A DNA stretch of 5,888 bases from Pseudomonas sp. (GCA_003525045.1 DQGF01000312.1:3526-9413), one strand, 5' to 3'. Counted from the first letter of the stretch, positions 1 to 5,789 are shown. Notes: generated by a model not told the origin, from the letters alone. Numbers and translations are program-made.

Positions 1-3
1 TGA

Positions 4-198
4 CTGGCGGTGTTCCCGCTGGAAGCGGTGGCGCGCTACGCGCAACTGTTCGACTTGCGCATCATCCCCCTGACCGACGATTGGGCGCTGGGCGAGTTTG
101 TGATCTGCGTGCGCGATCGCGATGCCTTGTCACTGTCGGCGCGTCGATTGCTGGACCATCTGCTGTTACGTGCACCGCCGCGTCAATCGACGCTCTGA
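4..198 (+). CDS. LysR-type transcriptional regulator, C-terminal fragment
   Basis: About 64 residues are readable, ending at TGA 196-198. The text (AVFPLEAVARYAQLFDLRII, then PLTDDWALGEFVICVRD, then a final helix SLSARRLLDHLL) resembles the end of the LysR effector-binding domain: a 'GxAVLP' strand, a 'v.L.D.WA.R.' segment and a closing aromatic or leucine-rich helix. The DNA-binding helix-turn-helix would lie outside the window. The protein would act in the cytoplasm as a DNA-binding regulator, and its position 104 bases before a same-strand catabolic cluster makes it the likely regulator of that cluster. One oddity is that bases 1-3 are an in-frame TGA, where homologues usually have a glycine codon just before 'LAV.P'. 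The gene may therefore be broken, or the first base may be an edge artefact. A GTG at 10 is open but cannot be a sensible start for a LysR protein. The family call is fairly sure; the intactness is not. Confidence 0.72.
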   Translation: MAVFPLEAVARYAQLFDLRIIPLTDDWALGEFVICVRDRDALSLSARRLLDHLLLRAPPRQSTL

Positions 199-226
199 TC
201 CATCCATCGCGGTTGACGATGGATCA
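196..226. repeat. Inverted repeat at the end of the LysR gene
   Basis: TGATCCATC (196-204) and GATGGATCA (218-226) are perfect 9-base inverted arms around a 13-base centre; the left arm includes the LysR stop codon. A second register, ATCCATCG (202-209) with CGATGGAT (217-224), gives an 8-bp stem with a 7-base loop, so the RNA could fold either way. No T-run follows directly, so it is not a textbook terminator. It could be a terminator or mRNA 3' end structure, or an operator for the downstream cluster. The repeat is seen directly; its role is not known. Confidence 0.5.
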
Positions 227-229
227 GGC

Positions 230-246
230 CGTGAATCACGTCTTTT
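230..246 (+). terminator. Possible weak terminator or palindromic operator
   Basis: CGTGAATCACG (230-240) is a perfect 11-base palindrome, able to form a 4-bp stem with an AAT loop, and it is followed by TCTTTT (241-246). As a terminator for the LysR gene the stem is short and would be weak. As DNA it could equally be a half of a protein binding site in the gap before the lyase gene. The rest of the 199-302 gap shows no convincing -35/-10 pair: TTGACG at 213-218 has no good -10 partner at 16-18 bases. Confidence 0.25.
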
Positions 247-302
247 CGCCGCCTCGCTGTCTCTCTAGTCTGAGCCGGTGCTTCAGCCTGTGAGAGAACT
301 TC

Positions 303-1232
303 ATGACAACAATAACGATCAACGAAGTCGGGATGCGCGATGGTTTGCAGAGCCTTCAAGCCATCATGCCTACCATCGCCAAGCGCCAATGGATCGATGC
401 GGCCTATGCCGCTGGAGTCCGCCATATGGAAGTCGCGTCCTTCGTGCCCGCCAGACTGCTGCCGCAAATGGCCGATGCCAAAGAAGTGGTGGCCCATGCC
501 TTGAGTTACCCCGATCTGGTGGTCTCGGTCCTGGCGCCGAACCTGCGCGGCTGCCGCGATGCACTTGAATCCGGGGCGCATCGCATCATCGCGCCGGTCT
601 CGGTCAGCGCGGCCCATAGCCTGGCCAATGTGCGACGCACACCGCTGGAAATGGTCGAGGAGCTGGCGCGGATGTGCCAGTTGCGGACCGAGCTGGGCTT
701 GCACGATGTTCAGCTGATAGCCGGAATGTCGGTCGCCTTCGGCTGCACCCGCCAGGGCGATGTGCCGCTGAGCGACCTCTGCGAATTGACCGGCCACGTG
801 CTGGAAGCCGGTTGCGATCTGGTGTCCCTCGGCGACACCACCGGCTACGCCAATCCCGGCCAGGTGGCGACCACCTTGCAGGCGATTCGCGCCATTGCCG
901 GTGACAAGCTCAGGGCCGCGCATTTCCATGACACCCGCGGTCTGGCGCTCGCTAACAGCCTGGTGGCGGTGCAGCAAGGTATCACCGAACTCGATTCCTC
1001 CCTGGCCGGGCTGGGCGGTTGCCCGTTCGCGCCGGGTGCGTCCGGTAACACCGTGACCGAAGACCTGGTGTTCATGCTGCAAAGCATGGGCTACGACACC
1101 GGCATCGACCTGGCCGCCCTGATCGCCTCACGGGAGGTGCTGCGCGCCGCCTTGCCCGACGAAACCCTTTACGGCTGCATTGCCCGCGCCGGCCTCCCAC
1201 TCAATTACACCCCAGCCGCCAGCCGCGCTTGA
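303..1232 (+). CDS. HMG-CoA-lyase-family enzyme (hydroxymethylglutaryl-CoA or citramalyl-CoA lyase)
   Basis: This 309-residue TIM-barrel lyase of the HMGL-like/DRE family should split a 3-hydroxy-3-methylacyl-CoA into acetyl-CoA and a keto acid in the cytoplasm. The active-site set known for HMG-CoA lyase is complete. Arg12 and Asp13 lie in VGMRDGLQ and Glu43 in MEVASF. The metal-binding His207 and His209 are in HFHDTRG, catalytic-loop Cys240 is in GGCPFAPGASGN and Asn249 ends that motif. The signature SLAGLGGCPFAPGASGN fills 233-249. Length is normal for a bacterial member. ATG 303 is the only sensible start, because TGA at 291-293 closes the frame upstream and homology begins at residue 6; a weak GAGAG ribosome site lies at 292-296. 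Against classical HMG-CoA lyases, the usual VGPRDGLQNE reads VGMRDGLQSL and GCPYEG reads GCTRQG, so the acyl substrate may differ. R-citramalyl-CoA lyase of Chloroflexus is, as I recall, in this same family. The downstream CoA-transferase supports a CoA-ester substrate made from a free acid. Confidence 0.9.
   Translation: MTTITINEVGMRDGLQSLQAIMPTIAKRQWIDAAYAAGVRHMEVASFVPARLLPQMADAKEVVAHALSYPDLVVSVLAPNLRGCRDALESGAHRIIAPVSVSAAHSLANVRRTPLEMVEELARMCQLRTELGLHDVQLIAGMSVAFGCTRQGDVPLSDLCELTGHVLEAGCDLVSLGDTTGYANPGQVATTLQAIRAIAGDKLRAAHFHDTRGLALANSLVAVQQGITELDSSLAGLGGCPFAPGASGNTVTEDLVFMLQSMGYDTGIDLAALIASREVLRAALPDETLYGCIARAGLPLNYTPAASRA
308..315 (+). promoter_or_regulatory. Candidate Hfq/Crc site at the lyase start
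   Basis: AACAATAA fits the AAnAAnAA motif through which Hfq, with Crc, represses translation of catabolic genes in Pseudomonas. It starts two bases after the start codon and is built from codons 2-5 (ACA ACA ATA ACG). Those A-rich codons stand out in a gene that otherwise prefers G or C at third positions, which suggests selection for the RNA motif. The match is seen; binding is inferred. Confidence 0.5.
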
Positions 1233-1244
1233 ACCGCAGCGATC

Positions 1245-1258
1245 GAGGAAAACAATAA
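1245..1258 (+). promoter_or_regulatory. Ribosome site with overlapping Hfq/Crc motif before the CoA-transferase
   Basis: GAGGA at 1245-1249 is a good Shine-Dalgarno sequence 8 bases before ATG 1258 and decides that start over earlier in-frame codons inside the lyase gene. AACAATAA at 1251-1258 fills the spacer and ends on the A of the start codon. It is identical to the motif at the start of the lyase gene, and Hfq bound here would directly cover the ribosome site. Confidence 0.55.
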
Positions 1259-2448
1259 TGTCCAGACTTCCATTGGATGGCATACGTGTCGTCGAAATCT
1301 CGCACATGGTGATGGGGCCGACCTGCGGGATGATTCTCGGTGATCTAGGGGCCGAAGTGATCAAGATCGAGCCGACTCGCGGCGACGGTACGCGTCGACT
1401 GCTGGGCGCCGGTGCCGGGTTCTTTCGCACCTTCAACCGCAACAAGCAGTGCATCGCCATCGACGTCAATACCGCGCAAGGGCGCGACGCCGTACTCGAA
1501 CTCATCGACACCGCCGACGTGTTCATCGAGAACTTCAAACCCGGGCGCATGCAGGAACTGGGCTTCGGTTACGCGGCGATTCGTGAACGTAACCCGCGCC
1601 TGATCTATGCCTCGCACAAAGGCTTTCTCAACGGTCCGTATGACAATCGCCTGGCCCTGGATGAAGTGGTGCAGATGATGGCCGGCCTGGCCTACATGAC
1701 CGGTCCCGTTGGCAGGCCGCTGCGCGCCGGCAGCTCGGTGAACGACATCATGGGCGGCATGTTCGGTGCCATCGGCGTGCTTGCCGCACTCAACGACCGC
1801 CACGTCACCGGCGTCGGGCGTGAGGTGCAGAGCGCGCTCTACGAAAACTGCGTGTTGCTCGCCGCCCAGCACATGCAGCAGTACGCCGTGACCGGCCAGG
1901 CCGCTGCGCCGATGCCGAACCGCATCAGTGCCTGGGCAATCTATGACGTGTTCGAGTTCGCCGGCGGTGAGCAGATGTTCGTCGCCGCCACCGGCGAAGG
2001 GCAGTGGAATGCCTTGTGCCAATTGCTGGGCCAGACCGCGCTGCTCGACGACCAGACCCTCGCCACCAACAACGACCGGGTCCTGCAGCGCCCACGGCTG
2101 CTGGCGCATCTGGGCGAAATCTTCGCCAGCATGGACGCCCAGGCGCTGGCCTTGCAGCTCGAAGCCCACAGCATTCCCTTCGCGCCGATACGTCGCCCGG
2201 AGGAGTTGTTCGAGGACCCGCACCTGCTGCAAAGCGGTGGCCTGGCCGATCTCGAGCTCGAAGACGGATCGTTCACCGCCATGCCATTGCTGCCGTTGTC
2301 CTTCGATGGCGAGCGCCTGCAACCGCGTCGGTCGATTCCGCGCATCGGCGAGCATACGCACAAGGTCATGCGCGAACTGGGTTACAGCGACGGGCACATC
2401 GCCGAGCTGTGTGCCGCTGGCGTACTTAAAACCGACGCTCAGGCCTGA
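1258..2448 (+). CDS. CaiB/BaiF family (class III) CoA-transferase
   Basis: This 396-residue cytoplasmic enzyme should move CoA from a donor such as succinyl-CoA or acetyl-CoA to a free carboxylate. The N-terminal part has the family opening GIRVVEISHMVMGPTCGMIL, then LGAEVIKIEPTRGD (30-43), then NRNKQCIAID (60-69) and FIENFKPGRM (89-98). Asp163 in SVNDIMGGMFGA is the expected aspartyl-CoA nucleophile (equivalent to Asp169 of formyl-CoA transferase). The small C-terminal domain includes PFAPIRRPEELFEDPHL (307-323), and length is normal. The frame stays open upstream to 1180, but family homology and the GAGGA ribosome site place the start at ATG 1258. It lies 25 bases after the lyase gene, which suggests that it makes the lyase's substrate. 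Human SUGCT, in this family, accepts glutarate and 3-hydroxy-3-methylglutarate, and Chloroflexus pairs such a transferase with R-citramalyl-CoA lyase. Racemases of the same fold (AMACR) are less likely. The exact acid cannot be read from the sequence. Confidence 0.88.
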   Translation: MSRLPLDGIRVVEISHMVMGPTCGMILGDLGAEVIKIEPTRGDGTRRLLGAGAGFFRTFNRNKQCIAIDVNTAQGRDAVLELIDTADVFIENFKPGRMQELGFGYAAIRERNPRLIYASHKGFLNGPYDNRLALDEVVQMMAGLAYMTGPVGRPLRAGSSVNDIMGGMFGAIGVLAALNDRHVTGVGREVQSALYENCVLLAAQHMQQYAVTGQAAAPMPNRISAWAIYDVFEFAGGEQMFVAATGEGQWNALCQLLGQTALLDDQTLATNNDRVLQRPRLLAHLGEIFASMDAQALALQLEAHSIPFAPIRRPEELFEDPHLLQSGGLADLELEDGSFTAMPLLPLSFDGERLQPRRSIPRIGEHTHKVMRELGYSDGHIAELCAAGVLKTDAQA

Positions 2449-2452
2449 GGAG
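2447..2452 (+). promoter_or_regulatory. Ribosome binding site overlapping the CoA-transferase stop
   Basis: GAGGAG begins inside the TGA stop (2446-2448) of the CoA-transferase and ends 8 bases before ATG 2461. The overlap suggests that translation of the two genes is coupled. Unlike the lyase, transferase and porin genes, this start has no AAnAAnAA motif. Confidence 0.6.
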
Positions 2453-2460
2453 ACGCTGCC

Positions 2461-2985
2461 ATGGCTATCTATCAATACGACACGCTTATCCCGGCCATCC
2501 ACGCCGAAACCTTCGTCGCCGAAGACGCCACGGTCATCGGCAATGTCACGCTCGAGCAAGGCGTCAGTGTCTGGCCCCAGGCTGTACTGCGCGGTGACAA
2601 CGCGCCGATTCACATCGGCCAGCACAGCAACGTGCAGGAAGGCGCGGTGTTGCACGCCGATCCCGGCTTTGCGTTGACGGTGGGTCAGGGCGTCACCATC
2701 GGCCACCAGGCCATGTTGCATGGCTGCACCATCGGCGACGGTGCGTTGATCGGGATTCAGGCGGTGGTGCTCAATGGCGCCGTGATCGGCAGGAACTGCC
2801 TGGTCGGTGCCGGTGCGATTGTCACCGAAGGCAAGGTGTTCCCGGACAACTCGCTGATCCTGGGGGCGCCGGCCAAAGTGGTGCGAGAGCTGACGCCTGA
2901 AGCCATCGCCAGCATGCACAGCAACGCCCGGGAGTACGTGACCAAGGGGCGCCTTTATAAGGACAAACTGATTCGAATCAGCTAA
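2461..2985 (+). CDS. Gamma-carbonic-anhydrase-like hexapeptide protein (YrdA/PaaY/CaiE type)
   Basis: This 174-residue left-handed beta-helix protein is built of hexapeptide turns from about residue 18 to 120 (such as ATVIGN, VTIGHQ, CTIGDG, AVIGRN) and closed by a C-terminal helix (145-170). Proteins of this class are normally trimers. The gamma-carbonic-anhydrase metal ligands are present as His65 (VLHAD), His82 (IGHQ) and His87 (LHGC). Arg44 and Asp46 (LRGDN) and Gln59 (NVQEG) match other conserved active-site positions. The tail motif SLILGAPAKVVREL (131-144) is typical of the YrdA/PaaY/CaiE branch. Two roles are possible: carbonic anhydrase, or a CoA thioesterase as shown for PaaY of phenylacetate catabolism. 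The gene sits 12 bases behind a CoA-transferase in a CoA-ester pathway, so a helper that frees CoA from dead-end thioesters is attractive, but this is inference from context. Sequence alone does not decide. Confidence 0.85.
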   Translation: MAIYQYDTLIPAIHAETFVAEDATVIGNVTLEQGVSVWPQAVLRGDNAPIHIGQHSNVQEGAVLHADPGFALTVGQGVTIGHQAMLHGCTIGDGALIGIQAVVLNGAVIGRNCLVGAGAIVTEGKVFPDNSLILGAPAKVVRELTPEAIASMHSNAREYVTKGRLYKDKLIRIS

Positions 2986-3006
2986 ACCCGTTGAGCACTG
3001 CCCTGA

Positions 3007-3022
3007 AGAGGATTGTGCCTCT
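3007..3022 (+). other. Small hairpin between hexapeptide and transporter genes
   Basis: AGAGG (3007-3011) pairs with CCTCT (3018-3022) around a 6-base loop. It lies in the 67-base gap (2986-3052), one of the two wider gaps in the cluster. There is no T-run after it, so a terminator is unlikely. It might mark an RNA processing or stability point between the enzyme genes and the transport genes, or be chance. Confidence 0.2.
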
Positions 3023-3026
3023 CTCC

Positions 3027-3045
3027 AATAATTACAAAAACGGAG
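3027..3045 (+). promoter_or_regulatory. A-rich leader and ribosome site of the transporter gene
   Basis: AATAATTA (3027-3034) is a one-mismatch version of AAnAAnAA, followed by ACAAAAAC and the GGAG ribosome site at 3042-3045, which lies 7 bases before ATG 3053. It may be a weaker Hfq/Crc site in the same style as those at the neighbouring genes. The spacing favours ATG 3053 over the second ATG at 3062. Confidence 0.35.
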
Positions 3046-3052
3046 AAACACC

Positions 3053-4369
3053 ATGGTTGCCATGACTGGCGAAATGGCGCTCGCGCGCAGCGAACAAACG
3101 ATCGACGAGTTACTGCTTTACCGGCGCGTGGCCTGGCGCATCATGCCGCTGGCCATTATCTGCTTTCTGTTTTCCTATTTTGACCGGATCAATATCAGCT
3201 TCGCCAAAGTCCAGATGCAGCAGGAATTGGGCTTGTCCGACGCGGCCTATGGTCTGGCGGCGAGCATGTTCTTCGTCGGTTATGTGCTGTTCGAGGTGCC
3301 CAGCAGCCTTGGCCTCAAGCGCTATGGGGCGCCGGCCTGGATCTGCCGGATCATGATCTCCTGGGGCCTGGCCACCGCGGCCCTGATGTTCGCCTACACC
3401 CAATACACGCTGTACTTCCTGCGTTTTCTGATAGGGGTGATGGAAGCCGGTTTCGGCCCGGCGATCCTGTTCTACCTGGCGTGCTGGTTTCCGAAAAAGC
3501 ACCTGGCGAAGATGAACGGGCTGTGGTTCTTGTCAGTACCGCTGGCCGGTGCCTTGGGCGGGCCGGCGGCCGGGATCCTGTTGGGGACGATGGATGGTGT
3601 ACTCGGCCTGGCGGGCTGGCACTGGCTGTTCCTGATGTCCGGGTTGCCCTGTGTGCTGCTGGGCGTGCTGGTGCTGTGGAAGCTGGACCGGGATATCGAG
3701 TCGGCCAAGTGGCTGAGCCGGGGCGAGAAAGACCTGCTGGCGGCCAACCTCGAACATGACCGGGCCAACGCCAAACCGGTGCATGCCTCGCTGTGGCGGG
3801 TATTGCTGACCCGGGAAGTGGCGATCATGGCGCTGATCTACTTCGTGATCAAAATGGCCTCCTACGGTATCAATTTCTGGATGCCGCACCTGATCAAATC
3901 GTCTGGGGTGCAAAGCGTATTCTGGGTCGGCATGCTGTCATCGCTGCCCTACATCGTGGCGTGCATCGGCATGATCTGGCTGACCCGCCTCTCGGACCGC
4001 ACCGGTGAGCGCAAGAAGTACCTGGTGATGTGTCTGTTGCTTGCGGCCGTGGGTTACTTGCTGGCCTGTCTGTTTTCCGATTCGTCCTGGGCCATGATGG
4101 CGGCGCTGGTGCTCGCCACGGCGGGCACCTTTATCGCGATCCCGATCTTTTGGACCATTCCGCAATCGACCTTCTCCGGGTTGGCAATTGCCAGTGGTAC
4201 GGCGGCCATCAACTCCATCGGTCAGCTTAGTGGCATGGTCGCACCGGTGATGGTCGGCAAAATCAATGATGTCTCCGGGACCAGCTACATGGGCATGCTG
4301 TCCATTGCGCCGATGATTCTGCTCGCGTGCGTTGTGGTCGTGTGCTTCGTCAAGAATCCGAAGGCCTGA
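3053..4369 (+). CDS. MFS transporter, anion:cation symporter (ACS) family
   Basis: This 438-residue inner-membrane carrier has about 12 hydrophobic segments, roughly at 30-48, 66-84, 97-115, 119-143, 155-178, 186-209, 256-277, 287-310, 323-341, 345-367, 374-400 and 411-433. A charged central loop (210-255) divides the two halves. ACS-family landmarks are FSYFDRINISFAK (40-52), SDAAYGLAASMFFVGYVLFE (62-81), ICRIMISWG (97-105) and the second-half motif LSDRTGERKK (313-322). Members take up organic acid anions such as tartrate, hexuronates, galactonate or phthalate, usually with protons. Lying between the CoA-ester enzymes and a porin, it probably imports the acid they use. One oddity is the segment after TM2: most members I know read like 'GAR-R/K-W' there, whereas this one reads GAPAW (92-96), and EVPSS replaces the usual EVPSN. 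The family is clear; the substrate is not. Confidence 0.9.
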   Translation: MVAMTGEMALARSEQTIDELLLYRRVAWRIMPLAIICFLFSYFDRINISFAKVQMQQELGLSDAAYGLAASMFFVGYVLFEVPSSLGLKRYGAPAWICRIMISWGLATAALMFAYTQYTLYFLRFLIGVMEAGFGPAILFYLACWFPKKHLAKMNGLWFLSVPLAGALGGPAAGILLGTMDGVLGLAGWHWLFLMSGLPCVLLGVLVLWKLDRDIESAKWLSRGEKDLLAANLEHDRANAKPVHASLWRVLLTREVAIMALIYFVIKMASYGINFWMPHLIKSSGVQSVFWVGMLSSLPYIVACIGMIWLTRLSDRTGERKKYLVMCLLLAAVGYLLACLFSDSSWAMMAALVLATAGTFIAIPIFWTIPQSTFSGLAIASGTAAINSIGQLSGMVAPVMVGKINDVSGTSYMGMLSIAPMILLACVVVVCFVKNPKA

Positions 4370-4400
4370 CCCGGTTGTCGAATCGATCCTCGTTCCTGAT

Positions 4401-4417
4401 AACAACAATAAAAAAGG
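4401..4417 (+). promoter_or_regulatory. Strong candidate Hfq/Crc site and ribosome site before the porin
   Basis: Bases 4401-4415 read as five successive AAN triplets (AAC AAC AAT AAA AAA), followed directly by GG. The run contains AACAACAA, AACAATAA and AATAAAAA. This is the best fit in the window to the A-rich repeat recognised by the distal face of Hfq with Crc. AAGG at 4414-4417 serves as the ribosome site, 7 bases before ATG 4425, so binding would block translation start. The pattern is seen; repression is inferred from Pseudomonas catabolite control. Confidence 0.6.
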
Positions 4418-4424
4418 CCGAAAC

Positions 4425-5711
4425 ATGACTTCATTCACCACCCAGCGGGCATCGCTGATGCTCGCGACGCTTTGCTGCGCCTTTCATTCGGCGGTTCAGG
4501 CGGGTTTTGTTGATGATGGAAAAGGAAGTATCGAGTTGCGTAACTTTTACTTTGATCGTGATTTTCACGGTGACTCGGCCACCCAGTCCCGGCGCGGCGA
4601 GTGGGCACAGGGCTTCATGCTGAAGTTGCAATCGGGGTTTACTCCTGGGCGGCTGGGCTTTGGCCTGGACGCGGTGGGCATGCTGGGGATCAAGCTCGAT
4701 TCCAGTCCGGATCGCTCCGGTAGCGGGTTGTTGCCACGGGGGGCGGACAAGCGCGCCGTCGACGATTATTCAAAGGCCGTTGGCACGTTCAAGGCCAGGC
4801 TTTCGCAGACCGAGGTCCGAGTGGGTGGTCTCAGCCCGCAGCTGCCGTTGCTGGCTTCCAACTACAGCCGGCTGTTCCCGCAGTGGTTCAACGGTGCCCA
4901 ACTGGTGAGCAAGGACCTGGACAAGTTCACCTTCACCGCGCTGGAAGTGGATTCGACCAAGCTACGTGACTCTAGCGATTTTGAAGACCTGACAGCGATG
5001 GCGCAGCAGGGTGCTTATTCGGCCAGCGTGACCAGTGATCGTCTGTACTACGCGGGAGTAGATTATCAACCCCTGAAGAACCTGACGCTGAGCTTGCACA
5101 CCAGTCAGCTCGAAGACCTGTTTCGGCGTGATTTCGCGGGGTTCAAGTACACGATTGGGATGGGGCCGGGCGATGTGTTTACCGAGTGGCGCTATTTTTC
5201 CGCCCGTGAAACAGGGCGTGAGTTGTTGGGCAAGGTCGATAACCGGACCTTGAGTACCCACTTCGGTTATTCGATCAAAGGACACACCTTCAGCGGTGGC
5301 TACCAGAAAGTCCGCGGCGACACGGCTTACGCTTACGTCGGCGGGACCGATACTTACCTGTTCAGCGAGCAGCAGGTCAGCACCTTCGCGCTGGCCAATG
5401 AACGGGCCTGGATGATGCGCTATGACTACGATTTCGCTGCGCTCGGGGTCCCCGGACTGACCTTCAACTTGCGTTATGTGAAAGGTGACCAGGTCGATCC
5501 GACGACTATCAGCAGCGTCAAGGCTGGAGTCTTGCGGGCCTCGGGTGGGGCGGGGGAGGAGTGGGAGCGGACGACGGATTTGAGCTACGTCATCCAGTCC
5601 GGGGCCTTGAAGAATGTATCGCTGCGCTGGCGTAACGCGACAATGCGCTCGAACTTTGCGGATGCGGCGGATGAAAATCGGGTCATTGTTGGATATACCA
5701 TCAGCTTCTAG
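4425..5711 (+). CDS. OprD-family outer-membrane porin
   Basis: This 428-residue precursor of a substrate-specific beta-barrel channel begins with a signal peptide: Arg8, a hydrophobic stretch 9-20 and a likely cleavage after AVQA (26). OprD family marks follow in order. They are ELRNFYFDRDF (37-47) and EWAQGFMLKLQSGFTPG (59-75), then GFGLDAVGMLGIKLD (78-92), TEVRVG (129-134) and the constriction-loop region SNYSRLFPQWFNGAQL (145-160). Later strands end in VIVGYTISF, giving the terminal phenylalanine needed for barrel insertion. Length is usual for the family. The frame is open upstream into the transporter gene, but the signal peptide and the AAGG ribosome site fix the start at 4425. OprD-type channels take up small carboxylates or amino acids, so this one probably admits the acid used by the cluster, although specificity cannot be read. 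It is the last gene, 55 bases after the transporter, and its translation is probably under Hfq/Crc control. Confidence 0.9.
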   Translation: MTSFTTQRASLMLATLCCAFHSAVQAGFVDDGKGSIELRNFYFDRDFHGDSATQSRRGEWAQGFMLKLQSGFTPGRLGFGLDAVGMLGIKLDSSPDRSGSGLLPRGADKRAVDDYSKAVGTFKARLSQTEVRVGGLSPQLPLLASNYSRLFPQWFNGAQLVSKDLDKFTFTALEVDSTKLRDSSDFEDLTAMAQQGAYSASVTSDRLYYAGVDYQPLKNLTLSLHTSQLEDLFRRDFAGFKYTIGMGPGDVFTEWRYFSARETGRELLGKVDNRTLSTHFGYSIKGHTFSGGYQKVRGDTAYAYVGGTDTYLFSEQQVSTFALANERAWMMRYDYDFAALGVPGLTFNLRYVKGDQVDPTTISSVKAGVLRASGGAGEEWERTTDLSYVIQSGALKNVSLRWRNATMRSNFADAADENRVIVGYTISF

Positions 5712-5789
5712 GTGTCATCGACAGCGTGAGCGGCTTGGCTGGGTAACGCCTGCGTTCGGCTTTTGGGAAGGGGTGGAGATCTGGAGTCA

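Noticed and set aside
270..286. CTGA...TCAG inverted repeat near the lyase ribosome site
   Set aside because: The arms are only four bases with a bulge between further pairs, which is expected by chance.
183..1082. Open frame of 299 codons on the minus strand opposite the lyase gene
   Set aside because: It lies antisense to the conserved lyase and has a low-complexity composition, with no motif or ribosome site that I can support.
1180..1257. N-terminal extension of the CoA-transferase frame
   Set aside because: The extension overlaps the lyase gene and has no family homology, while ATG 1258 has a good GAGGA ribosome site and begins at the normal family N-terminus.
2933..2961. TATAAG at 2956-2961 as a -10 box for an internal promoter before the transporter
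   Set aside because: No acceptable -35 sequence lies at 16-18 bases, and the hexamer is inside the coding sequence of the hexapeptide protein.
1345..3063. Open frame of 572 codons on the minus strand across the CoA-transferase and hexapeptide genes
   Set aside because: It is antisense to two clear family members and arises from GC-rich third positions. Its translation is rich in H, Q, R, V and G without any recognisable domain.
4332..4424. Longer start for the porin inside the transporter gene
   Set aside because: The extra residues would precede a complete signal peptide and block its role; ATG 4425 has a ribosome site at proper spacing.
5742..5764. Possible terminator after the porin (AACGCCTGCGTT, then CGGCTTTT)
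   Set aside because: The stem is only about four base pairs and the T-run is short and offset. It is too weak to call, and the REP pair further on is the stronger structure.
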